Below are positions 8,458-16,829 of a stretch of 64,000 nt of DNA, piece by piece (position 1 is the first letter of the stretch; every line of letters starts with the position of its first letter). The stretch is from Pedobacter steynii. Its GTDB lineage: Bacteria; Bacteroidota; Bacteroidia; Sphingobacteriales; Sphingobacteriaceae. The position numbers were made by a program, and so were the translations under genes. The stretch lies in the NCBI RefSeq assembly GCF_900103665.1, contig NZ_FNGY01000003.1, positions 124,001 to 188,000 on the forward strand, written 5' to 3'. The notes under the pieces were generated by a model. The model searched no databases and was not told the DNA's origin. It saw only the letters and a list, made by a program, of their open reading frames with translations.

Positions 8458-8600
8458 AGATTTGTATAGTGTTATGTCCTGATTAGGGCTGTATTAGGGG
8501 TTGCCGAAGGGTTGGCGGCGTCAAAGGCCTTATCAACCGTTGCCAACCCCTCGGCAACCCGTCGTCACCCCCTCAGCAACAGCAATGCCTATACAAATCT
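8458..8600. repeat. Nested inverted repeats (12-bp outer, 19-bp inner arms)
   Basis: Outer arms AGATTTGTATAG (8458-8469) and CTATACAAATCT (8589-8600) are perfect. Inner arms GGGTTGCCGAAGGGTTGGC (8498-8516) and GCCAACCCCTCGGCAACCC (8542-8560) match at 18 of 19 positions around a 25-base centre. In a minus-strand transcript the odd position becomes G-U, so the inner stem is fully paired. The block is visibly more GC-rich than its surroundings. No reading frame runs through it. It could be a mobile-element remnant, an attachment site or a strong RNA hairpin. Confidence 0.75.
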
Positions 8601-8694
8601 GCTCCGCATCCTTCAGAACACACAATAACACCATTATAACACCAGGAAAAAGGTGATAGTCTACTCAGGGAAACCCGACTTAATCAGGAAAATA

Positions 8695-9378
8695 TTACTT
8701 TTTCTTAGGGGTTGTTAAAACGAAATCCTTTAAATAAAAAGGTTCAAAATACGCTACATCTTCAAATTTTGCAGCTTCAAAAGCTTCCATAGCCAGGCGG
8801 CTCATATTGGAAGCAGAATTAAAATTCAGCTCGGAAAAACGGGCATGTTCATGACTTAGCGCTTGGGCACATTTTGCAGCACCGTCTCCTATAAAAGTGA
8901 TGACCTGATCCTTCAACAAGTCTTCAAAGCTTTGCTCATCTATGATTTTCGCCTCCACAGGAGAGATATGTTGCAGTTGCTGATCAAATACTGCCGTAAA
9001 AACTTCCATTCTTCTGGCATCGATCATTGAACAGATTAATCCTTTATTTTCCGGATGCTGTGTTGCAAAACCTTCCGCCATCATCTGCAGCGTATCGGTT
9101 GCAATCAATGGTTTATCCAAAGCAAAACAAAGCCCTTTAGCCGTAGAAACACCAATTCGCAACCCGGTATAAGAACCAGGACCTTTACTCACTGCAATCG
9201 CATCCAGCTCTTCATACTTTAATCCCGCAGTATCCATTACAGATTTGATGAATAAAGTCAGGCTACCTGCATGAATATTGCTCGCCATTTCTTCTTTCAG
9301 CGCAATGGTTTTCCCATTCTGAGAGATGGCGGCAGAACAAACTTGTGTAGCAGTTTCGATTTGAAGTATAGTGGTCAT
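8695..9378 (-). CDS. tsaB: tRNA threonylcarbamoyladenosine biosynthesis protein TsaB
   Basis: TsaB is the dimerising, catalytically inert partner of TsaD in making t6A at position 37 of ANN-decoding tRNAs in the cytoplasm. The 227-aa length is normal. The N-terminus MTTILQIETATQVCSAAIS is the ASKHA ATPase opening strand, and SKGPGSYTGLRIGVSTAKGL (residues 64-83) is the family's strongest signature. The C-terminus (YFEPFYLKDF) is the usual P.YL motif. It ends a core cluster with yidD, rnpA and rpmH on the same strand. Confidence 0.95.
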   Translation of the reverse strand: MTTILQIETATQVCSAAISQNGKTIALKEEMASNIHAGSLTLFIKSVMDTAGLKYEELDAIAVSKGPGSYTGLRIGVSTAKGLCFALDKPLIATDTLQMMAEGFATQHPENKGLICSMIDARRMEVFTAVFDQQLQHISPVEAKIIDEQSFEDLLKDQVITFIGDGAAKCAQALSHEHARFSELNFNSASNMSRLAMEAFEAAKFEDVAYFEPFYLKDFVLTTPKKK

Positions 9379-9401
9379 CAGATAAAATTAAATACTCAGG
9401 C

Positions 9402-9635
9402 TTAAGGAACAGGATCGTGCCCATGTTTACCCCAGGGGTGACAACGTCCAATCCGTTTCAAAGTTAACCATCCTCCTTTAAAAGGCCCATACTTTTTTAT
9501 CGCTTCTACTCCATACTGAGAACAGGTAGGGGTAAAACGGCATTGCGCCCCCAATAATGGCGACAAAAGCAACTGATAAGCCCTAATCAGCAGCAGGAAG
9601 AACCAACCGATGACCTGTTTAACTGCCCTGATCAT
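9402..9635 (-). CDS. yidD: Membrane protein insertion efficiency factor YidD
   Basis: A 77-aa protein with a hydrophobic N-terminus ([19 protein letters not shown]) and the invariant [10 protein letters not shown] motif, followed by [15 protein letters not shown]. YidD aids insertion of inner-membrane proteins by YidC. It overlaps the end of rnpA by 17 bases, the order found across bacteria (rpmH-rnpA-yidD), so it is cotranscribed and probably translationally coupled. Confidence 0.95.
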   Translation of the reverse strand: MIRAVKQVIGWFFLLLIRAYQLLLSPLLGAQCRFTPTCSQYGVEAIKKYGPFKGGWLTLKRIGRCHPWGKHGHDPVP

Positions 9636-10014
9636 TTTTGATGTTGTTAACCAGCCGTTTTAAAGCGCCATCCATCTTCTTCTCCATAAAAGAGAATTCG
9701 TAGATCTTCTTTCCTACAAACTGTAAAGAAAAAATAAGCAACTGCTCCCGTTCCGCAATTGCGGGATAGAGTTCGGCCTGTTTTTGCAAACGGTAAGCCT
9801 CACGGCTTCTTCTCTTGATCAGGTTCCTGTCCACCGCTTTTTTGAAACGCTTTTTGGAAACATTGATCACTACCTGAGCAGGGAAGCTGTGTGGGGCATC
9901 AACAAAAAGATAGGAAACGCGAAATGGATATAATAAAAAAGAAGAACCGTCTTTAAATAGCAGATCTAATAATTTTCTACTACATAACCGTTCTTCTTTA
10001 TTAAATGTGTTCAT
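9619..10014 (-). CDS. rnpA: Ribonuclease P protein component
   Basis: Small basic protein that binds RNase P RNA and helps process the 5' ends of tRNAs. I chose the ATG at 10014 ([20 protein letters not shown]); an upstream in-frame ATG at 10056 would add 14 residues not typical of the family. The RNA-binding signature [20 protein letters not shown] is present around residues 55-75, and the 131-aa length is normal. It lies between rpmH and yidD. Confidence 0.93.
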   Translation of the reverse strand: MNTFNKEERLCSRKLLDLLFKDGSSFLLYPFRVSYLFVDAPHSFPAQVVINVSKKRFKKAVDRNLIKRRSREAYRLQKQAELYPAIAEREQLLIFSLQFVGKKIYEFSFMEKKMDGALKRLVNNIKNDQGS

Positions 10015-10077
10015 GTTTTTGATCGCAAATTTGCAGATATTGTGATCTGCTAACACTTAATGTGCTGCAATCAAAAA

Positions 10078-10236
10078 TTATGCTTTGTGACGACGTTCGT
10101 CAGAAACTGATAGTTTGCTTCTTCCTTTTGCACGACGAGAAGCTAATACTCTTCTACCGTTTGCTGTAGCCATTCTTTCGCGGAAGCCGTGTTTGTTTCT
10201 TCTCTTTCTTTGCGAAGGTTGGAATGTTCTTTTCAT
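10078..10236 (-). CDS. rpmH: 50S ribosomal protein L34
   Basis: A 52-codon gene. Translation gives [20 protein letters not shown], then [19 protein letters not shown], ending RRHKA. The start motif MKRTFQPS and the HGFRxRMxTxNGRxVLxxRRxKGR core identify L34 without doubt. It is first in the rpmH-rnpA-yidD-tsaB cluster and has a clear promoter immediately upstream. Confidence 0.97.
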   Translation of the reverse strand: MKRTFQPSQRKRRNKHGFRERMATANGRRVLASRRAKGRSKLSVSDERRHKA

Positions 10237-10277
10237 AACTGTATTATATCTTAGACTATTTTTTTAAATAAGAGGTG

Positions 10278-10309
10278 CAAATATAGCTTGATTTTTATTT
10301 AATTGCAAA
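10278..10309 (-). promoter_or_regulatory. Bacteroidota-type promoter of the rpmH cluster
   Basis: On the minus strand TTTG (10306-10309) and TATATTTG (10278-10285) are separated by exactly 20 bases. This matches the known Bacteroidota sigma-A consensus TTTG-N(about 19)-TAnnTTTG. The -7 element lies about 40 bases before the rpmH ATG. It would drive rpmH, rnpA and probably yidD and tsaB. Confidence 0.75.
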
Positions 10310-10344
10310 TAGAATTCAAGGTAGTTTTCTTTTTTATTGATTTC

Positions 10345-11082
10345 TTACAAGCCAAGCGCCGCTTTAAGCTTGATATAGCCCGTTTTACTTACCGGAAGCC
10401 ATATGTCAGATTTCAATAATACAATATAACTGTCCTTTTCTTTCAGTTCTATTTTTGTCACCTGCGCCAAATTTATGATATATGAACGATGAATACGAAT
10501 AAATTGAGAAGATTCTAAAGTCTGCTCAAAGAAACTCATCGTTTTGTTCTTGTGGAATATCCCCTCAGTAGTGCTCAGCTTCACATAATCATCATCTGCT
10601 TCCAGGTAATGAATGTCAGTAACGGCAATGATCTTGATCACACCATTCTTCTTCACCACCACCCTATTGTTCTGTGCCGGGTTCAGCGCTGCCGAATCCA
10701 GCAGCTCTTTAGTATTGGCATCGCTACTGTTTAACCTCGCCGGCAATTTTTGGATCGCCTGCTCAAACCGGCTTTGCTCGATCGGCTTCAACAGGTAGTC
10801 CACAGCATTCACTTCAAAAGCTTTGATGGCGTATTCGTCAAAGGCCGTAGTAAAGATTACCGCAGGATGCTTCTCCACCAGCTCCAGCATCTCAAAGCCA
10901 TTGATCTTGGGCATTTGAATGTCCAGAAAAATAAAATCAGGCTGATGCTGCGTAATGGCTTTAATCCCTTCAAACCCATCGCTACATTCAGCAACGATCT
11001 CAATATCCGGAAAACTGCTTAAATAGTGTTTTACTATGTCTCGGGCAAGGGATTCATCATCTATTAGTATCGTTCTCATCAT
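10345..11082 (-). CDS. LytTR-family response regulator
   Basis: 245 aa in two domains. The receiver (1-120) has acidic pair DDE near residue 8, phospho-acceptor Asp in FIFLDIQMPKI (about residue 55) and Lys in YLLKPI. The LytTR DNA-binding domain (about 140-240) contains FIRIHRSYIINLAQV. Its ATG overlaps the stop of the histidine kinase gene by 4 bases, so it is the partner regulator. It ends the LiaF-like / DUF4288 / kinase / regulator operon and probably controls genes for envelope functions; targets are not visible. Confidence 0.92.
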   Translation of the reverse strand: MMRTILIDDESLARDIVKHYLSSFPDIEIVAECSDGFEGIKAITQHQPDFIFLDIQMPKINGFEMLELVEKHPAVIFTTAFDEYAIKAFEVNAVDYLLKPIEQSRFEQAIQKLPARLNSSDANTKELLDSAALNPAQNNRVVVKKNGVIKIIAVTDIHYLEADDDYVKLSTTEGIFHKNKTMSFFEQTLESSQFIRIHRSYIINLAQVTKIELKEKDSYIVLLKSDIWLPVSKTGYIKLKAALGL

Positions 11083-12122
11083 TGTTTCTGAGGTATTTTA
11101 AGCGTGGTTATATACATATTTTCTTCTGTGGCCCTGGTTTGCAGTAATTTTTCATCTCCAAATAACAAATACAGTCGCCTTTTAATAGCCGTCAACCCAA
11201 ATCCTGTCCCTCCTGCAGCCTTCATTTCCGGATCAAAAGGATTTTGAACCGTCACCTCGAGCATATTATTTTCCAACGTTACCAATATGGAAATCGTAAT
11301 CGCAGCAGCAGTATTGTACAAACCGAATTTAATTGCATTCTCTACAATCGGTTGCAACAAGGTCCCTGGCAGGCATAAATCTATGGTTTCTTCCTCAACT
11401 TTCACATCAATATTTAAACGATGACTAAAGCGTACTTTTTCTATATCCAGGTACAGCTGAATATACTCCATCTCCTCCCCTACATTTACCCAAACCTCAT
11501 CATCTCTTTTTAAAGTTCCACGCAGGAAAGAAGCCAGCTTCATGATCATGGTCCCTGCTTCCTTAGGATTCATAATCGTCAGTGCGTACACTGAATTCAG
11601 ACTATTGAAAAGAAAATGAGGTTGCAGCTGATGCCTTAATTTATTCAATTCGGCTTCTTTAGATAAATTTTGCGCCGTCAGTAAACGTTCCTGGGTAGCA
11701 GATTGCTCTTCCAAACGATACCATAATATATTAGCCAGGGCGCACCAGGCTAAAAAGACAAATACGATGATGAACCGAATGATGAGCGACAACTGCAGAA
11801 AGCTTTTATAAGTGACCTCATCGACAAAAAGATAACTCAGGGAAACATTGCTGATAAAGGTAATCAGACCGGCAAGCATCAGGGTCAATACGAATAAGAA
11901 AAGAATGGTTTCATTTTTCGGCTGATAATAACCAAGCATATTGCTCAGGATCATACAAGCCAATGCCAATAGCCCATTTGTAATCAGACTATCTGCCACA
12001 GAAATGAACCAGTTAAAATTCAGCGTATAATAAAAAAGCAAAATAAATACAGCAACCCAGGCCATAAATATGGCCGCGGCAAATCGTTGAATGTTCTTAT
12101 TGGCTAGAGGTCTACTGGTCAA
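11079..12122 (-). CDS. Sensor histidine kinase, LytS/YehU-type (His_kinase family)
   Basis: 347 aa. Four hydrophobic segments in residues 12-140 form the membrane sensor; there is no large periplasmic domain. A short coiled coil follows, then the His_kinase motif LRHQLQPHFLFNSLNSVYAL with the phosphorylated His about residue 176. The ATPase N-box is LLQPIVENAIKFG and the G-box is GTGFGLTAIKRRL. It overlaps the LytTR regulator by 4 bases and follows DUF4288 by 7 bases. The genes before it resemble LiaF, suggesting it senses membrane stress, as the kinase LiaS does in Firmicutes; this is inference. Confidence 0.9.
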   Translation of the reverse strand: MTSRPLANKNIQRFAAAIFMAWVAVFILLFYYTLNFNWFISVADSLITNGLLALACMILSNMLGYYQPKNETILFLFVLTLMLAGLITFISNVSLSYLFVDEVTYKSFLQLSLIIRFIIVFVFLAWCALANILWYRLEEQSATQERLLTAQNLSKEAELNKLRHQLQPHFLFNSLNSVYALTIMNPKEAGTMIMKLASFLRGTLKRDDEVWVNVGEEMEYIQLYLDIEKVRFSHRLNIDVKVEEETIDLCLPGTLLQPIVENAIKFGLYNTAAAITISILVTLENNMLEVTVQNPFDPEMKAAGGTGFGLTAIKRRLYLLFGDEKLLQTRATEENMYITTLKIPQKQ

Positions 12123-12129
12123 AATCGTT

Positions 12130-12489
12130 TTAATTAGGATTCTTTATGGATATACTTTGATGCAGAAACGCCTCCCGACGTTTCAGTTCATCTAAAAAAT
12201 TTGCCATATCTTCTGGCTCGTGTAATACGGAGGCGATTTCAGATCCGTCTCCGGGTGCTTCAATCTCGTATAAATCCGCAATACAGATAAACTCCCACTT
12301 CACCAGTTCTCCCTTACAGTTACGAAACGGGCGGTGAAAGTTTCCTGACTGCCCTTCTCCTTTATTTAAGGCTTCCTGGGCATCTTTGGCCTGGATCAGC
12401 CGCAATTGCTCATCAAACTGAGAGGCATAATTTCCATCTCCACTGATGATCTGAAAAATGTATCTTAATGCAAACCATTTCATCGGCAT
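12130..12489 (-). CDS. DUF4288 family protein, 119 aa
   Basis: The N-terminus MKWFALRYIFQIISGDG and the later KAKDAQEAL-like and WEFICIADLYEI segments fit DUF4288, a small cytoplasmic family with a Trp-Phe/Tyr opening and unknown function. The true start may be the second Met (12483). It sits 5 bases after the LiaF-like gene and 7 before the kinase, so it is part of the same transcript. Confidence 0.75.
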   Translation of the reverse strand: MPMKWFALRYIFQIISGDGNYASQFDEQLRLIQAKDAQEALNKGEGQSGNFHRPFRNCKGELVKWEFICIADLYEIEAPGDGSEIASVLHEPEDMANFLDELKRREAFLHQSISIKNPN

Positions 12490-12494
12490 TCATT

Positions 12495-13295
12495 TTAAAA
12501 GTTTCTGATCTCTATCCCTCCGAATAAAACTACTCCTGTGATCTTCACAATTTTGCCCTCATTGCCCGCAATAATTACAGGTCCCCTCTTATCTTCACTA
12601 CCTCCAAAAATGGCGGTAACCTCTGATTTCACAATCCAGCCGGGAGGAAGAATGATCTTTATCCCACCGAAGATGGCGACTACCTCTAACACAATCACGC
12701 CTTCAAAATCAGCTTGGGTGAGGTTTACATTACAGCCTCCAAACACAGCAACCAGATCTCCACCTTTAAAATTTTTGGAATACACCGTCTGATCTGTTCC
12801 TCCAAAAACAGTAACCGAATCAATGATGTCGTTTTCATCCACCCATTTCCCTTTTTTCTCCTTTTTCTCTTCCTTAGCTTCAGCAGTTCCTGAGGAAACA
12901 TCTTCAGTCTCTGTAAAAGTAAAATCCTTATTAAAGTAAGCCCCTTTTTTCTCCCATTTCTCTCTGTTAAAGCCTTTTCCTTTAGGTTTTAGAATCAGAA
13001 ACAGACCTACACCGATAAAAGCGATGGCAAAGAAATGCCTGGAGAAGTCAAAATCCAGAATATCTTTCAGGGTAAAGAAACTACCCACCAATACCATAAT
13101 CAACCATCCTCCTCCATTAAAACCACGCTTATACCCAACAAGCAATCCGATCACGATCAATAATGTATGCCAACTCAGCACCCAATGAGGGATGTAAATA
13201 TCCATGTTCCTCAAAAAGAACACTAAACCGATCAGGAGAAGAATCAAACCACTCCATACGCTATTGTTCTTGTTACAATCTTTCCACTTTTCCAT
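12495..13295 (-). CDS. LiaF-like membrane protein (DUF5668 + LiaF C-terminal domain)
   Basis: 266 aa. Residues 15-105 hold four membrane segments (LiaF_TM/DUF5668-like). A charged linker (KEEKKEKKGKW) follows, and residues 160-266 form a beta-helix-like cell-wall-active-antibiotics-response domain. That domain repeats FGG five times (VTVFGG, VAVFGG, VAIFGG, TAIFGG, VVLFGG). In Firmicutes LiaF restrains the LiaSR envelope-stress system. Here it is the first gene of an operon with a kinase and a LytTR regulator, so a similar restraining role is plausible but inferred. Confidence 0.8.
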   Translation of the reverse strand: MEKWKDCNKNNSVWSGLILLLIGLVFFLRNMDIYIPHWVLSWHTLLIVIGLLVGYKRGFNGGGWLIMVLVGSFFTLKDILDFDFSRHFFAIAFIGVGLFLILKPKGKGFNREKWEKKGAYFNKDFTFTETEDVSSGTAEAKEEKKEKKGKWVDENDIIDSVTVFGGTDQTVYSKNFKGGDLVAVFGGCNVNLTQADFEGVIVLEVVAIFGGIKIILPPGWIVKSEVTAIFGGSEDKRGPVIIAGNEGKIVKITGVVLFGGIEIRNF

Positions 13296-13564
13296 TATTC
13301 CTTATTTTCATCAGTAATACAATTCTTTTCGTTGGCCATGAAGCGATCACAATCGTGATGGTTTCCAGATAGCCTATCTGTTCATTTATGTTGAAAGCCC
13401 ATCTGTTGCGCTTTCTATAACCAAATGTATATAGGTTATGGGCATTTTAAAAGGAAGATCACTCCGGAAGGAGTCAATAGTCGGTAAACTCCTATTTTTA
13501 ATCGGTAAAAATTATCCGTTAATTTGAATTCCTAACTATTTACCCGCAAAACCGGTCCCCGATA

Positions 13565-14434
13565 ATGAAGAAATTACTAATCGCAATGCTGTGCTGGATT
13601 CCCTGCATTGCATTTGGGCAATCCCCCGAACAGCATTACAAAATATATGATGTAAAAAACCAGAAGCTCATCAGCATTGATGAATTGGTAGCCGACACTA
13701 AAAACATTGATGTCTTGTTTTTTGGAGAAGAACATAATGATTCTATCGGTCATATTCTGGAGTTTGAATTGCTAAAAAAACTGAGCAGCACTTATCCCAA
13801 AACAGCCCTGGCCTTAGAGATGTTTCATACCGACACACAACCTGTGATGAACGAATATCTGGCTGGCCTGATTTCGGAAAAGAATTTCAACAAAGAAGCA
13901 AGGGCCTGGAACAACTATAAAGATTACCGCCCCATGATTGAATTTGCCAAGGCCAGCCGGCTTCCGGTAATTGCCGGAAATGCTGCAGCAAGATATAGCA
14001 ATGCCGTTACCAAATCTGGACTGGAAGCCTTAAAGCAATTTCCTGCCGCATCCCTTAATTTCCTTCCTCCGATCCCTGTGGATACCGCTACGGGAAGATA
14101 TTATGACAAATTCATAGCAACCCTTGGCGGACACGACATGGGGCCAATGAAGATCTATCAGACACAAAACCTTTGGGATGCCAGCATGTCCTGGTCAATA
14201 GCAAAATACTATAAAGCCAATAAAGGAGTAAAGATTTTCCAGGTCAACGGACGTTTTCATAGTGATGAAAAACTGGGAACTCTGGCTAAACTAAAACAAT
14301 ACCTGCCTAAATTGCGGATATCCAATATTTCCTGCTTCTCCGGAGATGATTTTGCCAGCCCCGACTGGAGCAAACACCAGCAGCTTGGGGATTATATTAT
14401 CCTTACTGACCCGAAAGTAAAAAGAACTTTTTAA
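13565..14434 (+). CDS. ChaN-like / haem-binding uptake (Tiki superfamily) protein
   Basis: 289 aa with a signal peptide (1-18, ending AFG-Q). The motifs FFGEEHNDSIGH, LALEMFHTD and GGHDMG are the conserved acid/His sites of the ChaN/EreA-like fold. ChaN members are membrane-associated haem-binding proteins; related proteins are erythromycin esterases or Tiki proteases. No TonB receptor is next to it, so a haem role is not supported by context. It is a single gene with a strong terminator behind it. Confidence 0.75.
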   Translation: MKKLLIAMLCWIPCIAFGQSPEQHYKIYDVKNQKLISIDELVADTKNIDVLFFGEEHNDSIGHILEFELLKKLSSTYPKTALALEMFHTDTQPVMNEYLAGLISEKNFNKEARAWNNYKDYRPMIEFAKASRLPVIAGNAAARYSNAVTKSGLEALKQFPAASLNFLPPIPVDTATGRYYDKFIATLGGHDMGPMKIYQTQNLWDASMSWSIAKYYKANKGVKIFQVNGRFHSDEKLGTLAKLKQYLPKLRISNISCFSGDDFASPDWSKHQQLGDYIILTDPKVKRTF

Positions 14435-14452
14435 GATTTAAACAGCAATAAA

Positions 14453-14493
14453 AAAGGGCTTTAGGAAAATAATGATTTTTCCTAAAGCCCTTT
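14453..14493. terminator. Bidirectional rho-independent terminator
   Basis: Perfect 17-bp arms (14453-14469 and 14477-14493; core GGGCTTTAGGAAAA and its complement) around a 7-base loop. A-rich flank lies on one side and T-rich flank on the other. It sits between the convergent ChaN-like gene and mscL and can end both. Confidence 0.9.
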
Positions 14494-14514
14494 CTCTTTT
14501 TAATCGTTGCTTTC

Positions 14515-14958
14515 TTATTTGCTTTTTAGCAAATCGCGTATTTCGGTAAGAAGCACCTGATCTTGTGTTGGTGCCACCACTGCAGGAGCAGCCTCTTCTT
14601 GTTTTCTTTTCATTTTGTTGATTGCTTTCACCATCAGGAAGATGATAAAGGCTAAAATGAAGAAATTGATCACCTCTGTTACGAAGTTACCCCAGGCAAA
14701 TACAGGACCTACTTTCCTTGCATCTTCCAGAGAAGCTGTAGGATTCGATTCCACGAATTGTCTTACTTTTTCGCTTAGTGGTAAGTAAAAGTTAATGAAA
14801 CCTTTATCGCCAATCAATAAGCTAACCGGAGGCATGATCAAATCATTCACCAGGGAGGTCACAATCTTGCCGAATGCCCCTCCGATAATCACACCGACAG
14901 CCAGGTCAATCACGTTGCCCTTGACTGCAAATTCTTTAAATTCTTTTACAAAACTCAT
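14515..14958 (-). CDS. mscL: Large-conductance mechanosensitive channel MscL
   Basis: MscL opens under membrane tension to release solutes in hypo-osmotic shock. The 147-aa protein starts [20 protein letters not shown] and continues [17 protein letters not shown], the diagnostic first transmembrane helix. A second helix (about 93-112, [16 protein letters not shown]) and a C-terminal amphipathic bundle ([12 protein letters not shown]) follow. Length and layout are normal. It is monocistronic and shares a terminator with the convergent gene. Confidence 0.96.
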   Translation of the reverse strand: MSFVKEFKEFAVKGNVIDLAVGVIIGGAFGKIVTSLVNDLIMPPVSLLIGDKGFINFYLPLSEKVRQFVESNPTASLEDARKVGPVFAWGNFVTEVINFFILAFIIFLMVKAINKMKRKQEEAAPAVVAPTQDQVLLTEIRDLLKSK

Positions 14959-15354
14959 AAGTAGTATTAGTTTTAGTTTTTAAACATCGTAATAAAAGTA
15001 TAAACTTTATTTCTAAAAAACGCCATTAATCCAGTCATTGCCACTTTTTTTTAGTGAGACTAAACAAGTACAGCAACAATTTCTTCATAAAAATGAGAGG
15101 ATGAAAATAGATCAGGATCATAATCGCTTCATAACAATTAAAAAAACAAATATATTCTGATAAAAAAACAAGTATATTGGAAGAATGTCCCTAACGTTTA
15201 AAACCATACCTGCCAATCAAATATAAATTAGATAAACCGATTTCCTGAGTTTATCGGCTTTGCCGAAAACACAATAATACTTTGTCGGGATAGTTTATAT
15301 GTAAACCAAATTCGTATTTTTGGAGCGGGTACATAAATACCTATTTTACAAAAC
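14959..15354. other. Non-coding stretch between divergent mscL and rpoN
   Basis: About 400 AT-rich bases without a credible gene. The right part contains a promoter-like site for rpoN: TTTA (15294-15297), 17 bases, then TATTTTTG (15315-15322), 33 bases before the rpoN start. The -7 element fits the Bacteroidota consensus; the -33 element has one mismatch. I see no other structure. Confidence 0.45.
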
Positions 15355-16824
15355 ATGCTTAAACAACATCTACAACAAAAATTACTTCAGAAGCTATCTC
15401 CACAGCAAATTCAATTTATAAAATTGCTGCAAGTACCTACAGTTGCATTAGATACCCGTATAAAAGAAGAATTAGAAGAAAACCCTGCGCTTGAAGATCC
15501 CAGCTTAATGATTGCTGAGGAACCTAAAGGAGAATATGATGATCTTAATGATACTCCGGATGATTTTGATCCCAGTGCCAAGGAAGAGAATACAGATGAG
15601 TTTAATGTAGATGATTATTTACAGGATGACAATGTAAACGACTATAGTACTTCCTATAACAACGATGATGACGAAGAAAAAAAAGAAACTCCAATCGCTA
15701 TTGAGAGCACCTTTTTTGAAAGTCTGCAGGAACAACTTGATTTAGTTCCTTTATCTGATCAGGATTTCATCATTGGCAAACAAATTATCGGAAGCTTAGA
15801 CGACGATGGTTACCTGCGCCGGCCCATCACCTCCATGATCGACGACCTTGCATTTTCACAAAATGCCATGGTAGAAGAAGAGGATGTGTTGGAAATGCTC
15901 AAAGTAATTCAAAGCTTCGACCCTCCTGGAATCGCTGCGAGAGATCTTCAGGAATGTCTCACACTTCAGTTAAAGCGTAAAGATCCGGCAAACCCGATCA
16001 TTATGAAAGCCATCATCATCGTTGAAAATCACCTGGATGAATTTACCAGGAAACACTACGATAAACTGGAAAAATCTTTAGGACTGAACAGTGACGACCT
16101 GAAGGAAATCATTGCAGAAATACTACGCTTAAATCCAAAACCGGGAGACTCTAATCAGGTCACGACCAAACAACTGCAGGTCATCCCCGATTTTCATGTT
16201 TCCAATAATGACGGCACCTTAATCCTGACACTCAATTCAAAAAACGCACCGGAACTCAGAGTGAGCCGTTCGTATATTGATATGTTTGATCATTATGATA
16301 AAGCGGCGCAAAAAGATAAAAAACTCAAGGAAGCAGTACAGTTTGTAAAGCAAAAACTGGATTCTGCAAAATGGTTTATTGATGCCATTAAACAAAGACA
16401 GCAAACTTTGTTAAAGACCATGAACGCCATCATGCAATACCAATACGAGTATCTGCTGACTGGTGATGAGCGCAAAATGCGCCCCATGATCTTAAAAGAT
16501 ATTGCAGACAAAATTGATATGGACATTTCTACCGTTTCCAGGGTAGCGAATTCTAAATATGTACAAACAGAGTTTGGAACTTTTCTCTTGAAATCTTTCT
16601 TCTCTGAAGCCATACAAACGGAAAGCGGTGAAGAAGTATCGAACAAAGAAGTGAAGAAAATTCTGGAAGACTGTATCGGAAACGAAGATAAACGTAAGCC
16701 GCTTGCAGATGAAAAGCTGACAGAAATTCTCAAAGAACAAGGTTACAATATCGCCAGAAGAACAGTTGCAAAATACAGGGAACAAATGAACATTCCTGTA
16801 GCACGTTTAAGAAAGGAACTGTAA
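15355..16824 (+). CDS. rpoN: RNA polymerase sigma-54 factor
   Basis: 489 aa. Region I is Gln/Leu-rich (LKQHLQQKLLQKLSPQQIQF, then IKLLQVPTVAL). A long acidic region II (about 55-115) is typical of Bacteroidota, followed by the core-binding domain, the HTH (DIADKIDMDISTVSRVANSK), and the RpoN box ARRTVAKYRE at about 473. It directs transcription with enhancer-binding activators. It ends 5 bases before the convergent stop of the PorP/SprF-like gene. No activator is nearby. Confidence 0.96.
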   Translation: MLKQHLQQKLLQKLSPQQIQFIKLLQVPTVALDTRIKEELEENPALEDPSLMIAEEPKGEYDDLNDTPDDFDPSAKEENTDEFNVDDYLQDDNVNDYSTSYNNDDDEEKKETPIAIESTFFESLQEQLDLVPLSDQDFIIGKQIIGSLDDDGYLRRPITSMIDDLAFSQNAMVEEEDVLEMLKVIQSFDPPGIAARDLQECLTLQLKRKDPANPIIMKAIIIVENHLDEFTRKHYDKLEKSLGLNSDDLKEIIAEILRLNPKPGDSNQVTTKQLQVIPDFHVSNNDGTLILTLNSKNAPELRVSRSYIDMFDHYDKAAQKDKKLKEAVQFVKQKLDSAKWFIDAIKQRQQTLLKTMNAIMQYQYEYLLTGDERKMRPMILKDIADKIDMDISTVSRVANSKYVQTEFGTFLLKSFFSEAIQTESGEEVSNKEVKKILEDCIGNEDKRKPLADEKLTEILKEQGYNIARRTVAKYREQMNIPVARLRKEL

Positions 16825-16829
16825 AACAG

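Noticed and set aside
16293..16785. Antisense frames within rpoN
   Set aside because: They mirror the real gene in another frame and have no independent signal, promoter or domain.
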